From Anaeramoeba flamelloides (Eukaryota; Metamonada; Anaeramoebidae): a DNA stretch of 64,000 bases. The first letter of the stretch is position 1, and the number at the start of each line of letters is the position of its first letter. The notes under the pieces are model-generated. The model saw only the letters and a program-made list of their open reading frames with translations. It did no database searches and was not told where the DNA came from. The stretch lies in NCBI GenBank assembly GCA_027625915.1, contig JANTQA010000047.1:3906001-3970000 (forward strand). The letters run 5' to 3'. Below are positions 12,470-24,827 of this stretch, in pieces. Both the position numbers and the translations under genes were made by a program.

Positions 12470-12870
12470 CCTTTTGGCTTTTTAACTTGGGAAGAAAATA
12501 ACCCAATTTTAAAAAAAAACATCTATTTTATAAACAAGGGCATTTTTGGAATAAGTAATTATTTGTTTGATAAAAATATTCGTTTGAGATTATATATTTT
12601 GTCATAAAAAAAAATACAGGGAAAATAATTGTTTTTACCACAACAAACAAACTCATTCCATTTATAAAAGTTTTCTGCCTTTTAAAACTTTCAAACACTT
12701 AAAGATAATTACCAATAATTGTAAACATTTTCTAACATTTTTAAGGTGAAAAGTGTTATAAAAGTCTCATGGCTTTGTAAAAATCAAGAGTTTTTTTTAA
12801 ATGATTTCAATAAAATAAATTCTATTTTTCATTTTTTCGTGTTAATTCTTATATCCTGATTCTGTTGATT
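12470..12870 (+). repeat. Dispersed repeat family B, copy 1
   Basis: Collinear with 22430-22840. Shared landmarks include 'acatctatttt' (12520; 22489), 'aaactttcaaacactt' versus 'aaacttccaaacactt' (12685; 22648), and 'acatttttaa' followed by a 'tctcatggctttg'/'tctctaggctttg' block (12735-12777; 22698-22743). It has no open frame of its own that survives in both copies. Confidence 0.65.
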
Positions 12871-13122
12871 ATTGCGATTATAATAATAATCACAATTTTA
12901 TAATTTTTAAGGATTAAATGTGGATTAATAGATTAGTACACTACGAAAATAAATAAAGGGAAAAATTTAAAAATATTTTATTGTTGATGCTCTCTACTAT
13001 CAAATTTTGTAGATCTGAAGTGTGAAAAAAATCTGAGAGACTAAGAAACCTAGGAAAGAAGATTTTTAAGTTAGATTCAACTTTTTTTGAATCCATTTTT
13101 TATGAAAAAGTAAACATTTAAA

Positions 13123-14440
13123 TTCATTTTATTTCTTATATCATGCAATATTTTTACCATATTTATAAACATTTCCAATATTATTACATAATATCAAGTT
13201 TTAGTTATGAGGAATATTAATGTAAAAGAATTTTTTTTCTTTTTTGAGATAAAAAATTTATTTAAAAAAAAAATGATTTCTTCAACATATGTAAAAATAA
13301 TTTTATAGCTTTAAGAACTGTATTTTTAAATATTGAAATTCTAAAATCATTCAAAATTTTACTTTTTAATTGTGTTTTTACTTTACAAAGAAATTTAATT
13401 TTTAACAAATTTCTTTTCTTGAAGAAATTTGGGAATTAAGTAATTTTATCCTTAAAATTTGAAAGTAATTTTTTTCAGCCAAAAATTATTTCTATTATTA
13501 TAAAACTTTTTATGAATAAAGTCAAATAATTTGTTTAAAAAATTTTTTATAATTTTTTTTATGATTTTTGAAAATAAGAAAACCATCTTTTGTAAAACTT
13601 GAAAGAATAAAAATTATTTACTTAAAAGATCTCAATTTCATTGATAAACCTTAGTTAAGATTTCTATCTAATATTTATTAATTAAATCGCCCGGTTCCAA
13701 TTATTTTTATAGACTGGGATTTGAATTGAATTATTAATTATTGAAAATAATACCAAATAAAAAATTAATTTCATTATCAACACTATAAAAAAAAGTTGAA
13801 AAAATTCAAATTGTAAAATTTTTCTGGTTATATCTGTCCTTTTTACTCCAAAAATGAGAATATTAGCCTTGTTTACCCAGTTTACATCATTTTTTTAAAA
13901 AAAATAATAAATTGTGTAAACTGTCTTTAAAATGATATAAGGTTGTTTATACGTAAGTTATCTCCTCAAATTTTTTATTATTTTCCCATCCACAAAATAA
14001 ATAATTATAAATATTTCCATATTTTCTCTCATTCTAGTATCTGTGAAAATATGTGCTGTATTGTTTCTCGGCCTTGAGTCTTCGTAACAATATATACATA
14101 TTAAAAATTTTCATTTTGTACAAGAGAAAATATTGGAAAACAAAAAAGAGATAACCTACACAAATCAAGACTATCTAACATAAAAAGAAAAAAAATGATT
14201 GCACCTTTTTCAAGAATTAACTTAATTATTAATTAAAATGATAGGTTACTTTTTTCCTTCTAATTCGAAAAATATGAGTTTTGTATTACAAAAAACTAGA
14301 ATCAATTTAATAAATTGTTTGATGAGGTTAACTCATTCCTTTCAGAAGGATTAAAATACAAATTTCAAAAAAAAAATATTTTTCAAGATCTTGACATGAT
14401 TTCGTTTCATTTTTAAAAATACTACTCCCATAATAAGGTT
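13123..14440 (+). repeat. Dispersed repeat family A, copy 2
   Basis: Partner of 147-1110. It is longer because about 13910-14175 is an extra insert whose ends are weakly inverted relative to each other ('gttatctcctcaaa' near 13957 against 'aaaaagagataac' near 14144). The insert looks like another small foldback element placed inside the older repeat. Confidence 0.55.
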
Positions 14441-14539
14441 TTAATAAAACTATGGTGAGAAAAAATTTTTTTTATTGTTAATAAGGTTTCAAAAATTTAG
14501 GACTTTTTTATAACTTTTATCAAGTTTTACAGATTAATA

Positions 14540-14670
14540 AAGTGGAAACTCTGTTTAAAAAAGTGCTTTCATTCCCACTCCAACCTCTACATCACATTTA
14601 AAGAAAGATCCACACTTTATTAAAACAAAAAACTTTCTACAAGTTTTGGTCCTTGTTCTCACTTTTTTAA
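14540..14670 (+). repeat. Foldback repeat with 'ttttaaaaaagtg' ends, copy 1
   Basis: The sequence is bounded by 'tttaaaaaagtg' and 'cacttttttaaa', with an interior (about 14572-14610, 'caacctctacatcacattt') matching in reverse complement the element at 33896-34081. Similar 'TTTTAAAAAAGT' blocks recur at 5050-5200, 30905-30945 and 31740-31920, marking a scattered family. Confidence 0.5.
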
Positions 14671-15268
14671 AACGCTTAAACTTGAATAAAACTTGAAAAA
14701 AGCTTTACTATTATTTTCCAATTAAAAAATGAAAATTTTTAGTTCACATCCCTAAATAATTTTTCTGTTTATTAGTTGAAGAAAATTCAAAGATCTTGAC
14801 AACATCTTGTAGAAACGATTTTTTTAGACAATAATATAAACTTCCTTAGTTAACTCTAAGACAAAATTTTTACTCTGCTAATTTGATTGTATCAGTAATA
14901 AATAAAATATTTTGGAAATTGGAAATAAAAATTTTCATTTATTAATTGGAAAATAACAGTAATTCTGACAATCTCATAAAAAAAAAATGTTCACATTTTT
15001 AAAATAGTTGTAAATGATTTTTTAAAACGATATTACAACAAATAATATCAAAAATGTTAAATAAATTGTTCGTTTTTCGAGATTCATTGAAGTAGATATT
15101 TCTCAAGAATTAAAATGAAAATTTAAAATCTTTTCAAAGTGAATATTCAAATTCATTTCTTGTTTTTATCAAAGAGAAATACAATTCTTTATTGTGATAT
15201 CGTTTTTTAACTTGATTAACACAAAATGTAAAAAAAAAAAAAAAAAGTACAAAATTAATTAATTTTTA

Positions 15269-18200
15269 TTATTTTCTATCGTAGTATCTGGAATTTCTGT
15301 TAAACTCCCTTTGGTTATATTTTCGATTATAATTTTGGTTATTTAAAGTATGGCTGGGAGAAGAAAATTTTGATCTTTTTCTGGAATGGCTCCTTCTTCT
15401 ATTCTTTGAATATGAATAGTCTCTTCTATTATAATAATCATCATCATTATCAATAAAATCATTGGATCTATTTAGAGTATTTTTTGGTGATACATTATTA
15501 AAATTTCTTTTTGAAGATCGAATAATATTTTTTTCGTTGCTGTTTCCAAAATGGGCTGAATAAGCCGAATAATTTTTATTATTATTTACGGGTTGTTTTT
15601 GTTGTCGATGAGGTTGTGGTGGAGATCTTGATGATTGGCGTGCTCTATTGTAAGTTGATCTATTTGGTGAGTTAGAATTATAAGCAATTGAAAATTTGTA
15701 AGAATTTTTGATATTCCTTTCATTTTGATAATTATTAGATGAATAGGAATTCTTATTTGAAATGTTCCTTTTCGGTGATATAGAGGTTGGTATTGGCGAC
15801 ATGGTGGTTGATGTTGGTGAGGATGGTGTTGATGTTGGTGGGGATGAAGTTGCTGTTAATTGCAATGATGGAGGCGAAAGTGATCTATTTTTGTTATTAT
15901 TCATCCTTGATCTGCCAGTCGATGGATAATTTTGAGTAAGTTGATTATAACTACGTTGTGAATAGTTCTGATAATTTCTTAATTTTTGTTGCCTTTCTAG
16001 TAATATTTGATGAGAATTTGTTGGTAAATTATGTATCCCAGTATTAATTCTTGAATTGAGCATATTTGGTGGAATTTTATTGAACTTAGGATAGGAAATT
16101 AATTTGTTTGGATATTTATTGTGATTTATTGGTGTTAATTTCGTTGTATTTTGAAATTCTCTTTGTTGCTGATGATTTTTTTGTAAAAAGGTTGTTGTAG
16201 TAATTGGTGTTTTTGCTTCAATAGGAATTGAATTTGACTGTTCTTTTACATATTTTAATGATTTTTGGCTTTTTTTTATTTCTTCATTTTTTTTAAGTTG
16301 TTGCTGTTGCTGTTGACGTTGGTGTTGAAGATGTTGTTGTTTTGGTTCTGTCTTGGGGCTAATTGAATTTAATTTGGGAAATGTTTTTTTTTGATTGATA
16401 TTAAAATTAATTGAATGAAGTTTTGTTTGTGGTGTTTTCGAAATGGCTCTTTTTTTTCGGTATTCGCTCAAAGAAAATTTTTTTTTGATTCTTGGTGTTA
16501 AGGATGCTAATCTTTCTTGTTCTTCTTGTTCCCTTTTTTTTCTTTCTAATTCTTTGATTCTTTTTCTTTCAAATTCTTGTTTTCTTTTTTCTTCTTCTTT
16601 TAATTTATGGTAATTTCTGATCCAATTTTTTTTTAAATTTAGAAAGTGATTTTGATTTGGTTTCTTTTGACATTGGAAATATCGTTTTTCAAGATTGTCT
16701 TGAAATTGTTTTTTTTTTTCTTTTTGATGAACAAAAAGCTGAATAATTTTCCCCCTTTCGATTTCAAAACAAGATGGTACTAAAGATTCAAATTTATTAA
16801 AGCCTTTATAAAAAAGATCATCATAAAGTCCTGTTCTTTTCCAATAAACTCTTTTTTTTATTGGTATCTGTGTTTTATTATTAATATTTTCTTTATTAGG
16901 AATTAATTTTGTATTATTTTCATTTAAATATTGATCTTGAAAATTTTTTAATCCTAATTGCATTTGGTTATTTTGTTCTTGTTCTTGTTCTTGCTCTTGC
17001 TCTTGTTCTTGTTCTTGTTCTTGTTTTTGTTTTTGTTCTGTTTCTATTTTTGTTTCTGTTTCTAGTTCTTTTTCTGGTTCTGGTTCTGGTCCTGGTTCTT
17101 GTTTTTGTTTTTGTTTTTGTTCTTGTTTTTGTTCCAGCTGTTGTTGTAGTAGTGGTGGCTGTGTTTTGTTTTGTAAATATGAGTTTTCAATAGAGTAATT
17201 GGATTTATTAAGTGTGTAATTTGTTTTTGATTTAATATCCTGAAAGTTTTTGTGATTATTATTATGATTGCTTTGAGGTATAATTTGTTCTCGTTTTAAT
17301 TTAAAAATACTATTCAAATACATAATTTGTTTTTTCTTCTGTTCATATTGTTGTTCATCAAAGCTCACAAGTGTTGGGAATGTTTCAATTTCAACAAAGT
17401 CTTGGATAGAACTAGATTCTTCCTGTGGAGAAGATTCATCACTATTCGTAAGATCGGTAAAGTTCGACCCATTTAATGGTAATTCTTGTCTATGTACCGT
17501 ATTTTTTTGATAATCTTGAGTCGAGAAAATTTTTATATAGTTTGATTTATTTTCTTTCTGACTGGTGGTTCGATTACTATGATTTGTGTATTCAACTTGT
17601 CTTCTTTTTGTATTTTGATTGCGTTGATCAATTATGGACGAATGAATAATTGTAAACATTCTTCGATCAAGGATTATTTCATTATTTATATGATCCAATT
17701 TTTGTTCTTTTCTCTTTTGTTGATCAGAAAAGTTCATATTATTTGTTCGTTTTCTTTTTTGCTCGTTTAAATTCTGGAGATTGATATTCAAATTCTGTTC
17801 TTTGACTCGATTAAATTCTTCGTCTCGATCTAATGAAGACATTTGCTGTGAATTTCTTTTACGAACAGGCTGTGTTGTAGTGACCAGTGGTGTATATAGT
17901 CCATTTCTCTTACCAAAAAAGGGATGTTTTGAATCTAAAAAAAGTAATTTTGAAGAGAGGAGTTGATTTGATCTGAATTGCTTTAATCTCCTTTCTTCTT
18001 CTAACTTTCTTTGTTCCTCTTGTTTTTGTTTACAAAACCGACAAACAAAATATCTTTTTGGTGGCCCTTCAGGTAAACCTACACATTCATTATGTGAAAA
18101 ATTCTTGCAAATTATACATTTGACAATTGATCTTGAAGAAGGCCATTTCTATTTCAAAGAAAAATATAATTTTAAAAGTTAAAAATTTAAAATAAGAATG

Positions 18201-18881
18201 AGTTTTGAAGAAGTTTGTGTTTGTTTGAAGGACACAAAGCCCATGAAAATAAGAATTCAAAGAGGGAAATATACATTAAAATTATACAAAAAATTTTAAT
18301 ATTTTGGAAAATAAAATTGGGGAACACTAATAAAAAATTTGAATTTATCCAGATCAACAATCGAAAAAAAAAAATAAATCATTCTGATGCAAACCAATTT
18401 TTGAAATTTATCTCACGAAAGTTTTGGTTGTTATTAAAAAAATAAAAAGAAGAATTGAAATACTTACGTTGTTGTTACAAACACATCGGATTTCTAGAGG
18501 CCTGCACCTTTCACAAAAATAATGCTCTGGTGCCTCTTTAATTCCAACACAAGTGGAATGTTGCCAAACTTTACATTTCTCGCACTGGATCATCATTTCA
18601 TAATTATCATAATTGTAATTACAGGTGCAGCGAATCACATTATCATCTTCGTCATATTCTTCTTCGTCTTCTTCTTCATAATCCACATTCACTTCAACAC
18701 ATTGTTGTCCATTTCCATGTCCATGTGCATGCTCATGCTTGTGATCATGTGCATGCTCATGCTTGTGATCATGATCATGATCACGCTTCTCATTTATTGT
18801 TGTTGAGCCTGGGAGTTGTTTGGGGAGAAAAAAGGATTGGTAAGTTGATTGGCTTATATTTTGTGTTGGTATTAGAGACAT
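15269..18881 (-). CDS. Tandem PHD-finger protein with Gln/Glu-rich and RS-like regions
   Basis: Predicted chromatin reader of about 1097 residues. Exons 18881-18468 and 18148-15269 join in phase 0 across a 319-nt GT-AG intron. A His-rich stretch (about 34-58, HDHDHKHEHAHDHKHEHAH) and an acidic stretch precede PHD finger 1, whose C4HC3 ligands are Cys85, 87, 100, 103, His108, Cys111, 123, 126. PHD finger 2 follows at once (Cys133, 135, 149, 152, His157, Cys160, 174, 177). The intron lies between Cys135 and Cys149, so correct splicing is needed to build finger 2. Finger 1 has the MIQCEKCKVWQH pattern of H3K4-methyl readers of the Set3/MLL5 kind; the histone target is inferred. The rest is disordered: coiled Gln/Glu/Lys repeats, Ser/Thr/Pro patches and an Arg/Ser-rich C-terminus. 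The ATG at 18881 is the first in frame, but an acceptor-like site just upstream leaves room for another 5' exon. Confidence 0.88.
16976..17128. repeat. Imperfect hexanucleotide repeat coding Gln-Glu/Gln-Lys
   Basis: Repeats of 'ttgttc/ttgctc/ttgttt' on the plus strand encode long (QE)n, (QK)n and mixed Pro-Glu runs in the PHD protein. Such tracts are prone to length change. Confidence 0.85.
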
Positions 18882-20862
18882 TATTTGAGACGACACAACC
18901 CTTTTGGCACTATAAAATTAAAATAAAAAAATTTTTTATGGATTATTGTGTTCAATTCGAGGGACGTTTAATAAGTGTTGAGTTGTTTTTGTTTACAATT
19001 TTAAGTTTCTCTCAAGGGTATATATTTTTTTTTTTTGATTAAAAAACAAATCGTAAAAAAGCTGATTGAGATGACAATATATAAATAAATAAAAAAAAAA
19101 TAAATTGGTCAAAGAAACAAAATGTTTTTCGAACCAAAACACAGTTTCAGATCATGAACAATTATTGAGAGTTTGTGTGTTAATTATTTGTTTTTTCATT
19201 TTTTTTAAAATTTTGAGAGAGTGGTGACTTTTGAAGGAATTCCAAAAAATTTAAAAAGGCACACAAAGGGTTTATTATAGATCTCCAAAATAGGATTTGT
19301 AGAATTTTATCATTTAAAAAAATTAATTATATGGGAAAAAGTTAGTCAGATAATTATCCCTTTGAAAATTTTTTCGAGAACAATCTTTTGGTGGACTTAA
19401 AATTAATCGTATCGATAAGATCAAAGCCCAACAAAACCATATTTTTTTTTAAATTAAAAAGTCAATTTGATCAAAGTAACTGCTGTGTGCAAAGAAACTT
19501 TACACAAAGCTTTTTCCTGTGCTCAATTCCTTAAGGTGTAATGATTTTGTTTAAATAATATTTTTGTGAAGTTGATGTAAAATTTAGGAGAATAAAAAGT
19601 GAAGAACAGATTTGAATTGGAGTAAATTGGTAGTATTCAACAGACAGTTGTAAGTTGAACATTTGTTGAAATATTGTTTCTTTAAAAAGAATCAAAAATT
19701 GGAATTATTCTTTTGGTAAATGTTTTTTTTTTTGAATTGAAATTTTTTTTTGTGTTAATTATTGGGTTTGTTTATTTTTTTTTTTTTTTATTCTGGAAAC
19801 AATGCTAAGTCACTAACTGAGTTCAAGAATTCATAAAAAGAAAATCAAAATATATGGTTGAACTAAATGAATGTTGGTGTTTTAATTTTGATCGAGAAAG
19901 ATCAAAAAACTTTTGAAAAGAAAAAAAAAAAAGATTTAAATTATGAAACTCAAGAAAAAGAAAAGAATTTGATGAAATTCGGTACTAAATATACCCAAAG
20001 GGGGTATTTAAAATTGTGAAAGCCAAAACAGTTTTAACAAAAGACAATTTAAGAGAAGAAAACACAAATAAAATCGAAATGTATTAGAAATTGCAACATA
20101 TTAATTTCAAATGCTTTTTCTTGTGTTTTTTTTTTTTTTTAAGAAACAATTAAATCATAATCAGTCATATAATTTTAAGAACGAGTATTACGTGAATATT
20201 TTTTAATATGGTGATTACCATTTGTCCTTCAAGAAAAATTTTCACTCGGTTTGTCAAGGAAAATAAAATTAAAGTTTTTTTTGTTTTTATTTGAGGAAAC
20301 ATATTCCAAATAGTTTTCTTTTTATTATTCACACTAAAATATCTTTACTCCCTGACACATTTAAACTTGAACTTAATTTCTAGTTTCAGGGGTATGAGGT
20401 GAAAATAGTTTCAGAATTAAGATAAATTGAAAAAAAGAATGTGTGAGTAAAGATTCCTAGAAGGGACAAAAAAATATTAAAAAAAAAGAATTCATTGAAA
20501 ACGCACCTAATTGGTATTGCCCATCAATACTGATTTCTTTGGTTTTCAAAAAAAGTGTTTACATCAAATTTTGAACATTTTTTAAAACATGTTAGAAAGA
20601 AAAGAAAATGAAAAGTTTATTTTTTTGAAATTTTAAAAAGGAAGAACGATTTCAAAAACAAATTAGAATACCTTTTCCATTTTTTTATTAATTTTATATT
20701 TATTTTTGGAATGGAGATTGTATATTTTCTCTTTTGTGTAATTCTTGAATTATTTTGTTTTTTTTCTTGTTCAAATAAGTAAGGTTATTCAATCTTTTCT
20801 AAAAAATAAAATTTGTTTCCTAAAAACACATTTAGTTCCAAAGCTAAGTCCATGGAGTTATT

Positions 20863-21090
20863 ACTATTGTTAATTAAAAAATAAACAGATCAAATTTTTA
20901 ATTCAGATTTCCAAAAAAATCACATTCCGAGAATTCCAAGAAAGAATCAAATCCCTCAATTGTAAATGGGAAAATTAATAATTTAATTTTGTTTGTAGAA
21001 TTAAACATTTGAAATGTTACATGATTTTTAAAATCTTTTTTTTGAAAAGCTGAATGAAAATTTTGTTCCTTTTATTTTACAACCAATAGT
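20863..21090 (-). mobile_element. MITE family H foldback, copy 1
   Basis: About 228 nt. Ends are CTATTG... and ...CAATAG, flanked on both sides by TA. Inner arms pair over about 45 nt, 'gatcaaatttttaattcag' against the complement of 'ctgaatgaaaattttg'. Related copies lie at 39926-40155 and 50315-50541. The TA flank fits a Tc1/mariner-type insertion; no coding capacity. Confidence 0.75.
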
Positions 21091-21612
21091 ATTAGTTGAA
21101 AAATTAATTTAACAAAATTTTCAATCAACTTTACGTAAAGTTATTTCAAAGAATAGTCAAATTTAAACTTGTTAACTGCTATATATCAGTTAGTTTATAA
21201 TTTTCCTTTTAGAATTGATTGTGAGATGATTATTTATTTTATTTCGAGGGATTGGATTTTTTGGAAAGTTCAATGTAAATTTTATTTCTTTTGGTTTTCC
21301 TATTAACAACATAATTATTGATGAATTTATATCGAATTCAATAGAAAATAAATAAACTGTTATCAAAATATTGCCTGCAGACAAGTTTAATCTGAGATTA
21401 TTTATAAAAACCTTGTTTCTTTTTGACAAAAGGACTGTGCATTAATCAATCAAAGAAAAGGACAATTATCAAAGATTCGAGAATTTGTTGATATCTATAC
21501 TTAAGTCACAATAAAGTTTCAAAAATCATGATTATTTTTATCAAATCGTTTTATTTTAGACAATCGAGATATTCATTTTTATCACAATTATATGTCAAAT
21601 CTTGACATTCTA

Positions 21613-21809
21613 CAGTCAGTTCGACTTCAAGGACACAAAAATTCAATGGAATTTAAGACACAATTTAAAATCTCAAATTAAGGAATAAAATACAAATTTC
21701 ATAAATTAATTTGTGAAAAATAAAATTCTAAAAAATGTGTTTTAATTTGAGATTGTTATTGTGGCTTAAATTTCATTAAAATTTTGTGTCTTTGAAGTGG
21801 AAATGACTG
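21613..21809. mobile_element. MITE-like foldback with CAGTC ends and TA flanks
   Basis: The left end CAGTCAGTTCGACTTCAAGG mirrors the right end, whose complement reads CAGTCATTTCCACTTCAAAG. Both are flanked by TA (21611-21612 and 21810-21811). The arms continue for about 80 nt with mismatches. CAGTC-type ends with a TA target are typical of the Tc1/mariner/pogo superfamily. A shorter cousin may be 55223-55361. Confidence 0.75.
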
Positions 21810-22429
21810 TACAAAAAGTGGTAATTATTTAAAAATCGTGATAGATGCCAAAAAATGGCGATTAATAGGTAATCGAGATTTAATAGTTGATAGGTTTTGG
21901 GTTAATTGAACATTATTTTTACAAAGAATTTTTTTTTGATCAGAAAATAGTTTAGGTGAAAAAAAGTTATTCTTTTAAAAAACAACAAAAAAGACACTTG
22001 GTTCAATCAAGGATTAGATCAAAGAGTTGTTTTGTGAATTCTTGTGGTTTGGTTGATAAACCTATGGATCCTTTTAGATCAACAACAATAATAACTAAAG
22101 ATAAATTAATATTTTCTCAGCTAATGGTGGTGTTATAAATTATGTTGAATAAAATCATCTTCTTATATAACCAACACTTCATCTGTTCTTTTAAGAATGT
22201 GTTCTTGTGTTAAAACATTTTCAATATTGTATGAAAGCTGAAAGGAGTTGGATAATATTCAAAAGCTTTCCCAATACAACTTATCAACATTTTCACTAAT
22301 TATTTTTATTTTTTGTAGAATTGTTTTTTTCTTCCTATTCTTCTTTTCATATATCTTTACATTGAACAGAAAACACAAAACGAGCTTAAAAGGTTTTTAT
22401 AAAAATCAATCATCAGGAAGAAGTAGAAT

Positions 22430-22840
22430 AATCTATATTCTTTTCGGTTATTTAACTTGTGAAGTTAACAACCCCATTTTAAAAAAACACATCTATTTTC
22501 TATTCAAGTATATTGTTGAAATGGATTATTATTTGTATATTCATAAAATTCAAAGGACATTTAAATTTTGTAAAAAAAAAACTAAAAGAAAAAAAAAATT
22601 TTCCATTATGAACAATCCCATTATGCTTATAAAACTTTAGGTCTTTCAAAACTTCCAAACACTTGACGACTCTTTACACCCCCTTAAAACACTTTCTGAC
22701 ATTTTTAAAGGGGTAAGGCGTTCGAATAAGTCTCTAGGCTTTGAAAAAGACAAGATATTTTTTTGCAAGTTGATTTCAAAAAAATAATTTTTCATATTTT
22801 CAAGATCTTTATTTTATTGCGATAATGTGAAGAATATCTC
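22430..22840 (+). repeat. Dispersed repeat family B, copy 2
   Basis: Partner of 12470-12870 in the same orientation. A 130-codon open frame overlaps it but is not conserved in the partner copy and is not called as a gene. Confidence 0.6.
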
Positions 22841-23645
22841 TATTATTTGATTTTTCATGATAAATTAGGACTAATCGCTATTTTTTTATAATATTATCAT
22901 GAATCTATTGTTAATATTGTGATAATATATTTTATAATCAAAACATCCATTAAATATGTTTTTGATTTCTTGGAGATATATTATTTAAAATAATATTTCA
23001 GGAATTTAGGATCAAAATATAAAATTTGTATCAAAAAATAGAGGGAATTTTATAGGAAATTATCGAAGAAGAAAAATTACAATAAAAAATTTCACAAATT
23101 CTAATCCTAATTTAAAATTCACTTTAAATAGCAGGGATTTATCTTTCGAAATTAATTTGAACTCTGGTAGACTATTAACCATTGAACTAATAACCATTTC
23201 AAAAAGAATATTTCACCCGAAATAATAAATTGAATAAAGATATTATTTTCTATTCTTAAAGAAACGATCATCAAGGATGATTAATAATTTAACCTAAAAG
23301 TCAGAATTAACATAATAAATATGATAGTTTGAAAATTAAAAAAAATCGAACCAAAAAATTTTAAAAAAATAAAGTGCCATTTTTAAAATGAACATTATGA
23401 ATTTTTTATTTATGGTTTTTCACTGAAAAAGGTTATTTGCTAATAATTTCTTGATAATTAAAAGCCATTACAATATCTCATTTTTCTTAAGGTTTATTGA
23501 TATTTTTTAATAATCTATTTTTTTTTCTGAACTCAAATATCTTAAAAAAAGAAAAAAAAAATCCCAAAAGTGTAATTCTAATTTGGTGATCAAAGTTTTG
23601 AAAAAGAGATCTAATGATGTAAATTTAACTTCTTCTAAGATTTAA

Positions 23646-23740
23646 TTGCTATGTATGGAACTAACTACTGGTTGGTATAATATTACTACAGCGAGGTGTT
23701 ACGCTGGTGAGGTTCTAGAAATCTTCAACCTCATTCTAAA
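23646..23740 (+). ncRNA. Possible structured RNA or degenerate tRNA-like sequence
   Basis: A locally GC-richer patch in otherwise A/T DNA can form two adjacent hairpins. CAGCG/CGCTG closes an 8-nt loop, and GAGGTT/AACCTC closes a loop centred near 23720. 'tggttggtataatattact' just upstream recalls a tRNA D-arm, but no cloverleaf can be closed and no Pol III terminator is well placed. It could be a decayed tRNA-derived sequence, an unknown small RNA, or chance. Confidence 0.25.
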
Positions 23741-24004
23741 AACAATATTGGAGATTTTGATAATTATAAAAACAATCATTATAAAAGAAAACAACCAAAA
23801 ACCCATTCAACACTTGTGTGGCAAAAAATTTTTTAAATGAAAAAATTTTTTTATATTGCTTTTCATTTAATTCTTTCTTTTCTTTTTCTTTTTTGATGTC
23901 TTTCTTTAGAAATAATTTTCTTTTTCATTTTATAGAGAAATGATATCTCTATTAGTTATATTATAGCCTATATTATCATTAGGAATATAAACTCAAAAGA
24001 AATT

Positions 24005-24310
24005 TAACATTTCAGGGAGTGTCAGAAAGCGCTGTAGAGTGTCTTCAAGTTCCGTCAAGTGCCTAGGTTTTCCAAAATTCAAAAGAATTCAGTAAAATAT
24101 TTGATTGAACTCAATTTTTTTATATTCTGGAAAACATAACGGCGATTTTCTTGAATTTTTGAAATGGAAAGAAAATTAAATAATTTTTTTTTATATTCTA
24201 AAAAGTAAAAAAAAAAACTAAATGCGGTTTTCCAGAATTGAAAAGAATAGATAAAAATCAAATATCTTTGAATCAATTCTTTTAATTTTTTGAAAAGCTA
24301 ATGGCGTTTT
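24005..24310 (+). repeat. Repeat family J ('gtgcctaggttttcc'), dispersed copy
   Basis: Shares the ordered blocks 'gtgcctaggttttcc', 'aattcaaaagaat' and 'ttctggaaaa..taa.ggcg' with the cluster at 47510-48400 and with 53210-53400. Non-coding. Confidence 0.6.
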
Positions 24311-24827
24311 TTTTTAATTTAAGGGACCACTCTTGATTAATTTTTTTTTTTTTGACCAATTTCTAAATAAGGATTCCTTATATAGAAATATGTTTAAAAT
24401 TCATAAAGATACTTTTTTTCGATTTTAGAACTTTTAATTCTTGTTTTTTTTTAAAATTTTACACTTCTGTCAAAAAAAGTGACATTTTAAAAATTTTTTT
24501 TTAAAATAATTTCTTTAACAGATGATAATTTTTTTGATTAATTTTGGATTTATTTATGTTCTCAAAATTAATATTTATTCTCATTTTGAAAAATGGAAAA
24601 ATAGTTTAAAACAGGTTATTATTTTTTTATTCACTTCTAGTCATCCAACTTGACTCTATAAAGAACTCAATTTGTTTTCTCAATAATCACTTTTTTAAAA
24701 AAATAGTTCTTATTCTTTTTTTTTATTTTTTTGACTCTAACAAAAACTGTTGGAAGGGTAATTTGGGAATACTCAAAAAAACTTCAAATTCAACAAAAAC
24801 AAAAGAGTGCAAACTCATAAAGTAGAT

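Larger units (their letters stand above)
11890..15268. other. Intergenic DNA with repeat families A and B
   Basis: Two genes converge on this interval. It contains repeat B copy 1 (about 12470-12870), repeat A copy 2 (13123-14440) and a 'ttttaaaaaagtg'-rich foldback (about 14540-14670) related to 33896-34081. No coding region is supported. Confidence 0.6.
18882..24827. other. Long non-coding interval with foldbacks and repeat B
   Basis: It begins with the upstream region of the minus-strand PHD gene. Recognised content: TA-flanked foldbacks at 20863-21090 and 21613-21809, repeat B copy 2 (22430-22840), a relatively GC-rich hairpin island (23646-23740) and a 'gtgcctaggttttcc' repeat (about 24005-24310). 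Open frames here (for example plus 21956-22138, 22248-22640) show no domain and no sensible gene structure. Confidence 0.55.

Noticed and set aside
16909-17193. Val/Leu/Phe-rich plus-strand open frame
   Set aside because: It is the antisense shadow of the Gln/Glu repeat in the PHD gene.
21956-22138. 60-codon open frame with a somewhat protein-like composition
   Set aside because: Non-ATG start, no motif, no flanking exons, surrounded by repeats.
22248-22640. 130-codon open frame
   Set aside because: Falls in repeat family B, is not conserved in the other copy and is hydrophobic, AT-driven sequence.
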